Below are positions 7,274 to 13,909 of a DNA stretch of 13,909 nucleotides, piece by piece. Below the pieces are notes generated by a model that was given only the letters and a program-made list of their open reading frames with translations, did not search any database and was not told where the DNA came from. This DNA is from DASVDK01 sp036562265 [NCBI: Thermodesulfobacteriota bacterium] (GTDB lineage: Bacteria > DASVDK01): the NCBI GenBank assembly GCA_036562265.1, contig DATCKS010000283.1:1-13909 (forward strand), read 5' to 3'. Made by a program: the position numbers and the translations under genes. Position 1 is the stretch's first letter, and each line of letters starts with the position of its first letter.

Positions 7274-7281
7274 TCCTCCCC
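7274..7281 (-). promoter_or_regulatory. Strong ribosome binding site of livK
   Basis: GGGGAGGA ends 5 nt before ATG 7268. It supports this start and high expression of the binding protein relative to the permeases. Confidence 0.8.
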
Positions 7282-7291
7282 ATGCTCGTGG

Positions 7292-7311
7292 GCCGCGAGT
7301 CGCCTCGCGGC
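7292..7311 (-). other. Perfect hairpin between the iclR-type gene and livK
   Basis: A perfect 8-bp stem (GCCGCGAG/CTCGCGGC) with a 4-nt loop starts one nt after the regulator's stop codon and ends 10 nt before the livK ribosome site. It lacks a U-tract on the transcript, so full termination is unlikely. A stem here could protect the 5' end of a processed livK mRNA or partly attenuate read-through. Its role is inferred from position only. Confidence 0.5.
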
Positions 7312-7312
7312 G

Positions 7313-8149
7313 TCATCGCGCGCCGAGCGCCTCGCTGATGCGGCGCGCGGCGTCGCACATCCGCTCGACGAGGACGTCGCGGCGCTCCCGCGCCCGCGCT
7401 CTGAGCGCGGAGATGTGCACGGCGCCGATCACCTCGCCGGCGTGGTTGCGGATCGGCGCGGCGAGGCCGTAGACGCCCTCGACGTTCTCTTCTTCGCTGA
7501 CGGAGTACCCCTGCTGCCGGATCCGCTCGAGCTCGCGGACCAGGCGTGCGCGGTCGGTGATCGTCGCCGGCGTCATGGCCGGCAGTCCGCGCTCGGCGAT
7601 CACCTCGTCGAGGAGCCCCGGCGGCCCGAAGGCCAGGAGCAGCTTCCCGACGGCGGTGGAGTGGAGGTAACGGGGCAGGCCGAGGCGGAGATTGAGCCCG
7701 ATCGACTGGCTCCCCTCGACGCGGTCGACGTAGATGAACTCCGTCCCGGTCCGGATGCCGAGGTAGCTGTCCTCGCCGGTCAGCGCCGAGAGCGCCTCCA
7801 GGTGCGGCCGCGCCACGCGAACGAGCTGCAGGCCGCCGACGATCCGGTGGGCGAGCTGCACCAGCACCGGTCCGGCGCAGTAGCGGCGCGTCTGCGGGTC
7901 GAGCGCGACGACGCCGCGGTCGACCAGGTAGCGGAGGAGCACCGAGACCGTGCTCCTCGGCAGCGAGAGGCGGCGGCTGATGTCGGAGCCGGTGAGGCCG
8001 GCCTCCTCGAGCGTCAGGATGTCGAGCAGGTCGATCAGGCGGCCGTACCCCCGTCCCGCCGTCTGCCTGCGGACGCCCGGCCGCCCCCTCAACCGCCGTT
8101 TTCCCGACACGGGCGCCAGCCTTTCCCGCCTCCGCGTGGTGTTCAGCAT
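7313..8149 (-). CDS. IclR-family transcriptional regulator
   Basis: The protein is about 278 aa with an N-terminal winged helix-turn-helix (about residues 34-85: GYGRLIDLLDIL...LTGSDISRRLSLPRSTVSVLLRYLVDRG) and a C-terminal IclR effector domain (about 108-275: SYLGIRTGTEFIYVDRVEG, LPRYLHSTAVGKLLLA, GYSVSEEENVEGVYGLAAPI). IclR proteins usually control adjacent catabolic genes and often aromatic or short-acid pathways, binding a small pathway molecule. The start is uncertain. ATG 8149 has GGTG 6 nt upstream; ATG 8161 would be nearly leaderless; GTG 8110 has AAGG about 9 nt upstream. A 24-bp palindrome covers the two ATGs. The gene precedes livK by 44 nt on the same strand, so regulator and transporter are probably one autoregulated transcript. 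Confidence 0.9.
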   Translation of the reverse strand: MLNTTRRRERLAPVSGKRRLRGRPGVRRQTAGRGYGRLIDLLDILTLEEAGLTGSDISRRLSLPRSTVSVLLRYLVDRGVVALDPQTRRYCAGPVLVQLAHRIVGGLQLVRVARPHLEALSALTGEDSYLGIRTGTEFIYVDRVEGSQSIGLNLRLGLPRYLHSTAVGKLLLAFGPPGLLDEVIAERGLPAMTPATITDRARLVRELERIRQQGYSVSEEENVEGVYGLAAPIRNHAGEVIGAVHISALRARARERRDVLVERMCDAARRISEALGAR

Positions 8150-8160
8150 GTTGAACACCA
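8137..8160. promoter_or_regulatory. Palindromic operator candidate for the IclR-family regulator
   Basis: Nine-bp perfect arms TGGTGTTCA and TGAACACCA are separated by GCATGT; five of the six spacer bases continue or keep the dyad, so the whole site is nearly a 24-bp palindrome. It lies just downstream of the predicted -10 element, at about +10 to +33 of the transcript, and over the start codon region of the regulator. The length and symmetry suit a dimeric wHTH protein. I saw no second copy before livK. Confidence 0.65.
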
Positions 8161-8175
8161 TGACCGCATACTGAA

Positions 8176-8205
8176 ACGATATCGGCGCTCGGCTCGATGT
8201 GTCAA
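8176..8205 (-). promoter_or_regulatory. Sigma-70-type promoter of the iclR-liv operon
   Basis: On the minus strand TTGACA (8205-8200, perfect -35) is followed after 18 nt by TATCGT (8181-8176, 4 of 6 matches to -10). Transcription would start near 8169. The palindrome begins about 10 nt later, the right place for repression by blocking initiation or early elongation. The surrounding stretch is clearly less GC-rich than the coding DNA. Confidence 0.6.
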
Positions 8206-8483
8206 ACGGTTTTATGCGAGCGAGGTCCGGGCCGGCAAGAGGGCGATTTCGTCGCGCCGTTGCGCAGCGCGCCGCGGAGGTGCGCCGCCGCCTCGATCGA
8301 GCGGCCGAGCACCGCAAGCCTGGTGGTGTCTATCGGTGTCTGTCGATGAGCCGCGACGCAGCGCCCGCGTCGACGTCGAACGGCGACCCTGCAACCTCAG
8401 GACGGCCCGCCGCCGGCGACGATCTCGAAGGCCGACGCCGTACCGCCGAACGGCTTGCCTCCGACAAGGTCTCTGCCGGATCG

Positions 8484-8500
8484 ACCGCGGCGGCCGCGGT
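8484..8500. repeat. Short inverted repeat in the spacer
   Basis: ACCGCGG and CCGCGGT form a 7-bp stem with a CGG loop. It lies about 90 nt past the lipoprotein stop codon. No T-run follows on either strand, so it is at most a Rho-assisted 3'-end structure. Confidence 0.3.
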
Positions 8501-8556
8501 GACCTGGACGGGTGGCTACGACGGTGACCGGGACGGCGCGGATCGAAACCCGCGGA

Positions 8557-8584
8557 GGCGCGCCGTGCAGGGTCTTCGCGCGCC
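8557..8584 (-). terminator. Possible transcript-end hairpin after the lipoprotein gene
   Basis: Arms GGCGCGC and GCGCGCC (7 bp, 14-nt loop) start 6 nt after the lipoprotein's TAG. No U-tract follows on the transcript. It is a weak candidate for a 3'-stabilising or factor-dependent terminator structure. Confidence 0.25.
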
Positions 8585-8590
8585 GGGTGC

Positions 8591-9703
8591 CTACGGCGTG
8601 ACCACCGCCCTGCGGGGACCGGAGCCGGCCGTGAACGGCGACCCCGCCACGGGCGTGAGCGCCCCGGTGGCCTGGTCGATGGCCAGGACGGCAACGGTCC
8701 CCGCGGAGTAGCCCGGGGCCACCAGGAAGCGGCCGGCCGGCTCCACGAGCATGCCGAACATGCCCGCCACGCCGCCCGCGAAGGGAGCGCCGGGGACCGC
8801 GGCGAGCGCGCCGGTCCCGCCGTCGATCTGGAAGGCGTGGACGGTGGTGTCCCCGAGCACGGCGCTCATCGCGTACAGGAACCGGCCGCCCGGGTCCATC
8901 GCGAGCGCGGCCGGAGCGCTGAAGACGGTGGCGAGCGCGGCATTCTCCGCCATGACGCCCGTCAAGGGGTCCACGTCGAAGACGCGGATGACCGCGCCGT
9001 TGCGGTTGGCGACGTAGAGGAAGCGACCCGACGGGTCGAAGGCGAGCGCCGACGGTACGCCGGCGCTCGGGAAGGGCGAGCCGGGAAGGGGCGAGAGCGC
9101 GCCGGATCGCAGGATGGCGAAGCCCGAGATCGTCTCGTCGCCGCCGTTGGCGACGTAGAGCGCCACGCCCGCGGGATGCATCGCCGCTGCGAAGGCGCCC
9201 TGTCCGGCGTCGACCGGCGGGCCGAGGGGCGAGAGGCTTCCGTCCGCCGCGACGGCCATCGGCCGCACCTGGGCCGTGGCCTGGCTCGAGAGCACGTAGA
9301 TGGCCCCGCCGTCCGGGTCGGCGACGAGCGCGCTCGGGCGGGTGATCGGCCCGTACGGCGACCCCGTCAGCGGCGAGAGCGCGCCCGTCGCCTGATCGAC
9401 GGCGAAGCCGCTGACCGTGCCGTCGTCCTCGTTGGCCACGTAGAGGAAACGTCCGGACGGGTGGCGAGCGATCCCGTACGGCACGAGGCCGGCCGCGAAG
9501 GGCGACCCGGGTAGCTGGGTCAGGCCCCCCGTCTCGCCGTCGAACCGGAACGCGGCAACGGCTCCGTCCCCGGCGTTTGCCGTGTAGACGAACCTGGCGG
9601 GCGCCGCCGCCGGTGTCCCACCCCCTCCGCCTCCGCCGCAGCCGGCGAACGCGAGGAACCCGAGCGCGACGAGCGCGCGCGCGACGTGTGTCGTCGTCGG
9701 CAT
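8591..9703 (-). CDS. Putative lipoprotein with seven-bladed YVTN/lactonase-type beta-propeller
   Basis: The 370-aa protein begins with a lipoprotein-like signal: a short N-region, hydrophobic ALVALGFLAFA, then AGC with C22 as likely lipidated residue (Phe at -3 is not the usual Leu/Val) and a poly-Gly linker. The rest is seven repeats of about 45 residues, each with a DPSGRFLYVAN-like strand, a TVSGFAVD-like strand, ATGALSPL and GSPF. The C-terminal SGPRRAVVTP would close blade 1. This is the YVTN/6-phosphogluconolactonase (lactonase_7-blade) fold; enzymatic activity is rarely shown and a binding or structural role outside the inner membrane is equally likely. ATG 9703 has no clear ribosome site and lies 48 nt after the response regulator, so it is probably co-transcribed. 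Confidence 0.85.
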   Translation of the reverse strand: MPTTTHVARALVALGFLAFAGCGGGGGGGTPAAAPARFVYTANAGDGAVAAFRFDGETGGLTQLPGSPFAAGLVPYGIARHPSGRFLYVANEDDGTVSGFAVDQATGALSPLTGSPYGPITRPSALVADPDGGAIYVLSSQATAQVRPMAVAADGSLSPLGPPVDAGQGAFAAAMHPAGVALYVANGGDETISGFAILRSGALSPLPGSPFPSAGVPSALAFDPSGRFLYVANRNGAVIRVFDVDPLTGVMAENAALATVFSAPAALAMDPGGRFLYAMSAVLGDTTVHAFQIDGGTGALAAVPGAPFAGGVAGMFGMLVEPAGRFLVAPGYSAGTVAVLAIDQATGALTPVAGSPFTAGSGPRRAVVTP

Positions 9704-9751
9704 GCGCGCATGGAAGCAGGCCCGGCCGAGCTTGACAAGCGCTTTCTTGTT

Positions 9752-11220
<1,469 letters not shown>

Positions 11221-11224
<4 letters not shown>

Positions 11225-11646
11225 GTGCGCGGCTCGTGCCACACGTAGCGGCGGGTTGCGGCCAGGACGTCGAGCGCCGGCGGGATCACGCGAAGGACGG
11301 CCACGTCGGCCGTGCGGGCCGGCGCGAGGGCGAGCCGCTCCCGGGCAAAGGCCTCGACCGCCGCCGCGGGATAGTCCACCACGACCTCGCGCGGCAGGTC
11401 GAGGTCGGCGCGCCGGCGCGCGCCGTCGGGCGCCGAGACGACCACCGCGAGCCAGCCGCCCTCCCGCTTCGGAAGCGCCTCGAGCGTGCGCCACCCCGCC
11501 TCGCCTCGCACCGCGACGTAGACGCCGCGCGGCGCGAGCGACTCGTCCGCGACGATCCGCACCGTCTCGACGTGACCGTCACGCTCGATCCGCGCCCGAA
11601 GCTCCACGGTCCCGGGCCGCCGGTCGATCCAGCTCGTTTCCCTCAT
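11221..11646 (-). CDS. Unrecognised 141-aa protein between sensor kinase and response regulator
   Basis: I do not recognise this protein. It is 141 aa, soluble, with no signal, cysteines or membrane segment. It looks rich in beta strands in the first two thirds (TVELRARIERDGHVETVRIV, GVYVAVRG, GWLAVVVSAPDG) with a helical end (YPAAAVEAFARERLALAP). It is squeezed between two-component genes: ATG 11646 is 2 nt after the kinase stop (an in-frame GTG at 11652 would overlap that stop as GTGA), and its TGA overlaps the response regulator ATG by 4 nt. Such coupling suggests it is made in step with both proteins, perhaps as an accessory modulator; that is inference. Codon use and GC3 are like its neighbours, so it is a real gene. 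Confidence 0.8.
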
Positions 11647-11648
11647 GC

Positions 11649-13373
11649 TCACGCGCTCACCGGCAGCTCGATCGTGAAGGCCGTCCCCTTGCCCGGCTCG
11701 CTCTCGACGCGCACGGTGGCCTTGTGGCCGTCGGCGATGCGGCGGACGATGGCGAGGCCGAGCCCCATACCGGTCGGCTTGGTCGTGACGAACGGCTCGA
11801 AGAGCCGCTGCCGGATCGTCTCCGGGATGCCCGGCCCGTCGTCGGCCACGGTCGCCTCGACCCCCCGCGCGGTTCGCCGCGTCGCGACGGTGAGCCGCCC
11901 GCCCGGCGGCAGCGCGTCGAAGGCGTTCAGGACGAGGTTCAGGAAGAGCTGCTCGAGCTGGTCGCGGTCGCCGACGATCGGCGGCAACGACGGCGCCAGG
12001 TCGCGCCGCACCTGCAGGCGGCCCGCCGCCACCTTCGGCCTGACCAGCACGAGGAGCCGGGAGAGCAGCTCGTTGAGGTCGAGCGGCGCCATCACCGGCT
12101 CCTTCGGCTTCGCCTGATCGAGGAAGCGCGTGGCGAGCCGCTCGAGCCGCGCCACCTCCGTGCGGATCACCTCGACGTCCTCCCGGTGGTCGGTGCCGAG
12201 CGAGTGGAGGAGCATGCGGATGATCGTGAGCGGGTTGCGCAGCTCGTGCGCCATCTCGATGGCCAGCTCCTGGAGCGTCGCGGTGCGCTCCATGGTCCTG
12301 AGCGCCTGCTCGAGCCGGAGCTGCCCCTCGTGGAGGGTGGCGTTCTCGATCGCCACGGCCGAGAGGTCGGCCAGGGAGCGGAGCAGCGCGACCTCCTCGC
12401 TCGTCCACCGGTGACGGGTCCGCTTGTAGGCGTTGATGACGCCGAGCACGCGGTCGCGGGAGACGAGCGGCACGGTGAGGAGCGCCACGAGGCCCTGCCG
12501 GCGGGCCAGCTCCGGGCTCGAGTAGCCGTGGACCTCCCGTACGTCCATGGCGGTGACGGCTCGCCTCTGGCGCACGGCCCGCCCGACGTAGGAGCGGTCG
12601 ACGCGGATCGCGCCGCGCGCCGCGTAGTCGCGGCCGCCGCCGTGCACGGCGCGCAGGATCAGCTCCTCCCCGTCGTCGGAGAGGAGCATGATCGAGGTGA
12701 CCTGGGTCTTGAGGAGCCGGGCCGTCGAGGCCGCCACCTGCCTGAGGACGACGTCCAGCTCGAGCGAGCCGGCGACGAGCTGGCCGACGTTGAAGAGGGT
12801 CTGCAGCGCGCGGCTGCGGCGCCGCGCGGCGTCGAGCAGCCGCGCGCCCTGCACCACGGCCGCCGACTGCGCGGCGAGCCCCTCGAGGATCCGCACGTCC
12901 TCCTCGTCGAAGGCGCCGACCCGCGTGGCGTTCACGTTGATGACGCCGATGACCTCCCGCTTGAGCATGAGCGGCACCGCCAGCTCGCTGCGGATCGAGC
13001 GGTCCACCTCCACGTAGCGGGGGTCGCGCCGGACGTCGGGCACGAGGAGGGAGCGGCCGTGCTGGCCGACCCAGCCGGTGATCCCCTCGCCGAGCCTGAG
13101 CGACAGGAGCTTCACGCGCTCGGACGCGGGGTAGCCGCGCGAGGCCTCGAGGTTGAGGAGCCGGCTGTCGGCGTCGCGCAGGAGGAGCGACCCCGACGAC
13201 GCGCCGGTCAGGTCCACCGCGGCCTTGACCAGGAGATTCAGTACCTCCCGCGGTTCGAGGGTGGAGGTGAGGAGGCGTCCGACCTCGGCCAGGGCGGCCA
13301 CGTCCGGCGCGCCGCGTCGGCCGGCCGCCCGCCGGCGGCGGGAACGCCGCGCGTTGCGCGCGCGATCGAGCAC
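11649..13373 (-). CDS. Soluble GAF-GAF sensor histidine kinase
   Basis: Counting from GTG 13373 the protein has 574 aa: GAF 1 (about 37-180), GAF 2 (about 190-345), a dimerisation/H-box domain with H376 in MAHELRNPL, and a HATPase_c domain with N-box NLVLNAFDAL (479-488), G1 DDGPGIP (511-517), F-box LFEPFVTTKPTGMG and G2 GMGLGLAIV (535-543). All kinase boxes are intact. There are no membrane segments and no cysteine in the whole protein, so it cannot itself bind an Fe-S cluster or a bilin through Cys; its GAF domains may bind a small ligand, nucleotide or haem, or another protein. ATG 13463 would overlap the upstream gene by 77 nt with Arg/Ala-rich shadow sequence, so I prefer GTG 13373, 13 nt after that gene's stop, although its ribosome site is weak. 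The likely phospho-partner is the sigma-54 regulator. Confidence 0.9.
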   Translation of the reverse strand: MLDRARNARRSRRRRAAGRRGAPDVAALAEVGRLLTSTLEPREVLNLLVKAAVDLTGASSGSLLLRDADSRLLNLEASRGYPASERVKLLSLRLGEGITGWVGQHGRSLLVPDVRRDPRYVEVDRSIRSELAVPLMLKREVIGVINVNATRVGAFDEEDVRILEGLAAQSAAVVQGARLLDAARRRSRALQTLFNVGQLVAGSLELDVVLRQVAASTARLLKTQVTSIMLLSDDGEELILRAVHGGGRDYAARGAIRVDRSYVGRAVRQRRAVTAMDVREVHGYSSPELARRQGLVALLTVPLVSRDRVLGVINAYKRTRHRWTSEEVALLRSLADLSAVAIENATLHEGQLRLEQALRTMERTATLQELAIEMAHELRNPLTIIRMLLHSLGTDHREDVEVIRTEVARLERLATRFLDQAKPKEPVMAPLDLNELLSRLLVLVRPKVAAGRLQVRRDLAPSLPPIVGDRDQLEQLFLNLVLNAFDALPPGGRLTVATRRTARGVEATVADDGPGIPETIRQRLFEPFVTTKPTGMGLGLAIVRRIADGHKATVRVESEPGKGTAFTIELPVSA

Positions 13374-13386
13374 GTCCGTCGCCCGT

Positions 13387-13710
13387 CTAGAGGCCGACCG
13401 GGCCGCCGGCGCCGCCCGCCGGCCCGCCGCCCCCGTCGGGCTCGTCCCAGAGAAACCGGCCATGCTGCCGCTGCGCGGACCGGAAGCCGGTCCGCTTGCG
13501 CGCCCTGTCGGCCATGTGGACCCACCGGTCGCAGACGGCCGTCGGCTCCACCGCGCCGCCGAGGAGGGTGCAGGTCACCTGCGGGCGGTCGTCGGCACCG
13601 ACCTCGCCGGCCGGAATGCTGAAGTGCTCGCAGTTCCAGCAGCGCCGAAAGCCGGTCCCTGCCCGATAACCGGCCGCCGCGCGGGCGGCCGCGGTCGCCT
13701 CCGTCTGCAC
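13387..13710 (-). CDS. Small four-cysteine protein, putative HiPIP-like Fe-S protein
   Basis: The 107-aa protein has four cysteines: C24, C27, C47 and C60, spaced C-x2-C-x19-C-x12-C. The local context (CWNCEHF, then CTLLGGAV, then CDRW) resembles the cluster-binding half of high-potential iron-sulfur proteins (C-x2-C-x-F ... C-x-L-F-x-G ... C-x2-W) and of the HiPIP-like small subunits of some glycyl-radical enzymes. A zinc site is the alternative. Unlike classic HiPIPs it has no export signal, so it would act in the cytosol. The C-terminus is a Gly-rich tail. GTG 13710 has an excellent GGAGGT; ATG 13731, one nt after the previous stop (TAAGATG), has none and would add seven residues. It is followed after 13 nt by the cysteine-free GAF kinase. 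Confidence 0.75.
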   Translation of the reverse strand: MQTEATAAARAAAGYRAGTGFRRCWNCEHFSIPAGEVGADDRPQVTCTLLGGAVEPTAVCDRWVHMADRARKRTGFRSAQRQHGRFLWDEPDGGGGPAGGAGGPVGL

Positions 13711-13714
13711 CGTG

Positions 13715-13720
13715 ACCTCC
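13715..13720 (-). promoter_or_regulatory. Ribosome binding site deciding the start of the four-cysteine protein
   Basis: GGAGGT ends 4 nt before GTG 13710. It favours that start over ATG 13731, which has no Shine-Dalgarno match but could use coupling to the upstream stop. Confidence 0.6.
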
Positions 13721-13732
13721 AGTGGGATCATC

Positions 13733-13909
13733 TTACCAGCGGCCGGAAGCGGCCTCGTCCAGCCGTGCGAGCACGGCGCCCGCGCCCGGCCGCTCGAGCA
13801 GCGCCTCCCACGACGCGGCGAACGGCCGCGCCTTCACCGGACCGCCGGAGGGCCAGACCGCCGACCGGTAGGGCTCGAGCGCGCCCGCGGGGAGCAGGCG
13901 GACCTCGAC
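13733..13909 (-). CDS. C-terminal end of an unrecognised gene (cut by window edge)
   Basis: The last 58 residues and TAA (13735-13733) of a gene that begins outside the window. The frame fills the whole end of the window with high GC3 and balanced residues (RLLPAGALEPYRSAVWPSGG, ASWEALLERPGAGAVLARLDEAASGRW). I do not recognise the family. Only one nt separates its stop from ATG 13731 of the four-cysteine protein, so it is likely the preceding member of the same operon. Confidence 0.65.
   Translation of the reverse strand, partial: VEVRLLPAGALEPYRSAVWPSGGPVKARPFAASWEALLERPGAGAVLARLDEAASGRW

Larger units (their letters stand above)
8206..8590. other. Gene-free spacer between lipoprotein gene and iclR operon
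   Basis: I see no supported gene in these 385 bases. It holds two hairpins (8557-8584 and 8484-8500) and a short imperfect tandem repeat near 8326-8345 (GGTGTCTATC/GGTGTCTGTC). Minus-strand frame 8397-8465 is GC3-rich and ends GGTASAFEIVAGGGPS before a TGA; it loses coding character upstream and lacks a start, so it may be a degraded gene end or chance. A plus-strand frame from 8199 runs into the lipoprotein gene and is taken as a shadow. Confidence 0.5.

Noticed and set aside
8199-8711. Plus-strand 170-codon frame starting in the iclR promoter
   Set aside because: It overlaps the 3' end of the lipoprotein gene in antisense, has no ribosome site and no recognisable motif. The spacer part also lacks coding signature.
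8800-9560. DNA repeats such as GGGCGAGAGCGCGCC and GAGCCGGG-like units
   Set aside because: They encode the repeated GALSPLPGSPF part of the propeller blades and need no separate repeat or CRISPR explanation; spacing and sequence are not CRISPR-like.
13374-13463. ATG start of the histidine kinase at 13463
   Set aside because: It would overlap the four-cysteine gene by 77 nt, and the added residues are Ala/Arg-rich without domain similarity; GTG 13373 fits better.

Overview
The window is very GC-rich (about 70% by eye), and every gene I can support lies on the minus strand. Genes therefore read from high to low coordinates, with 4-nt ATGA/GTGA overlaps and very short gaps. The long plus-strand reading frames are antisense shadows. 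GC content, a Liv-type ABC transporter feeding a catabolic operon, and a soluble GAF kinase paired with a sigma-54 regulator suggest an uncultured soil or sediment bacterium, of the Rokubacteria/Methylomirabilota or deltaproteobacterial kind. This is inference; no marker gene fixes the taxon.

Region A (13909 down to 8591) is a signalling block. It holds the C-terminal end of an unrecognised gene, a small four-cysteine protein that resembles a HiPIP-type Fe-S protein but has no export signal, and a soluble GAF-GAF histidine kinase without cysteines. A 141-aa protein of unknown family follows, then an NtrC-type sigma-54 response regulator and a lipoprotein built as a seven-bladed YVTN/lactonase-type beta-propeller. 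Spacing from the first to the fifth gene is -4 to +13 nt, so they are probably one operon; the lipoprotein follows after 48 nt.

Region B (8590 to 8206) has no supported gene. It carries the 3' flank of the lipoprotein gene, with two hairpins, and leads into a good sigma-70-type promoter (TTGACA-N18-TATCGT) for region C.

Region C (8205 to 1) is a catabolic operon. An IclR-family regulator, with a near-perfect 24-bp palindrome over its transcript start and start codon, is followed by a complete branched-chain-amino-acid-type ABC transporter: binding protein with Tat signal, two permeases and two ATPases. Then come a small coding-like ORF, an AiiA-like metallo-beta-lactamase-fold hydrolase, a carboxymuconolactone decarboxylase-family protein, a true nitrilase, and the start of a succinate dehydrogenase/fumarate reductase-type iron-sulfur subunit cut by the window edge. 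The simplest joint reading is IclR-controlled uptake of a small organic acid, amide or nitrile, then nitrile hydrolysis, lactone processing and oxidation. The substrate cannot be read from the sequence.

The two most interesting points are the putative HiPIP-kinase-unknown-sigma-54 regulator cassette, and the IclR-Liv-lactonase-decarboxylase-nitrilase operon with its visible operator.
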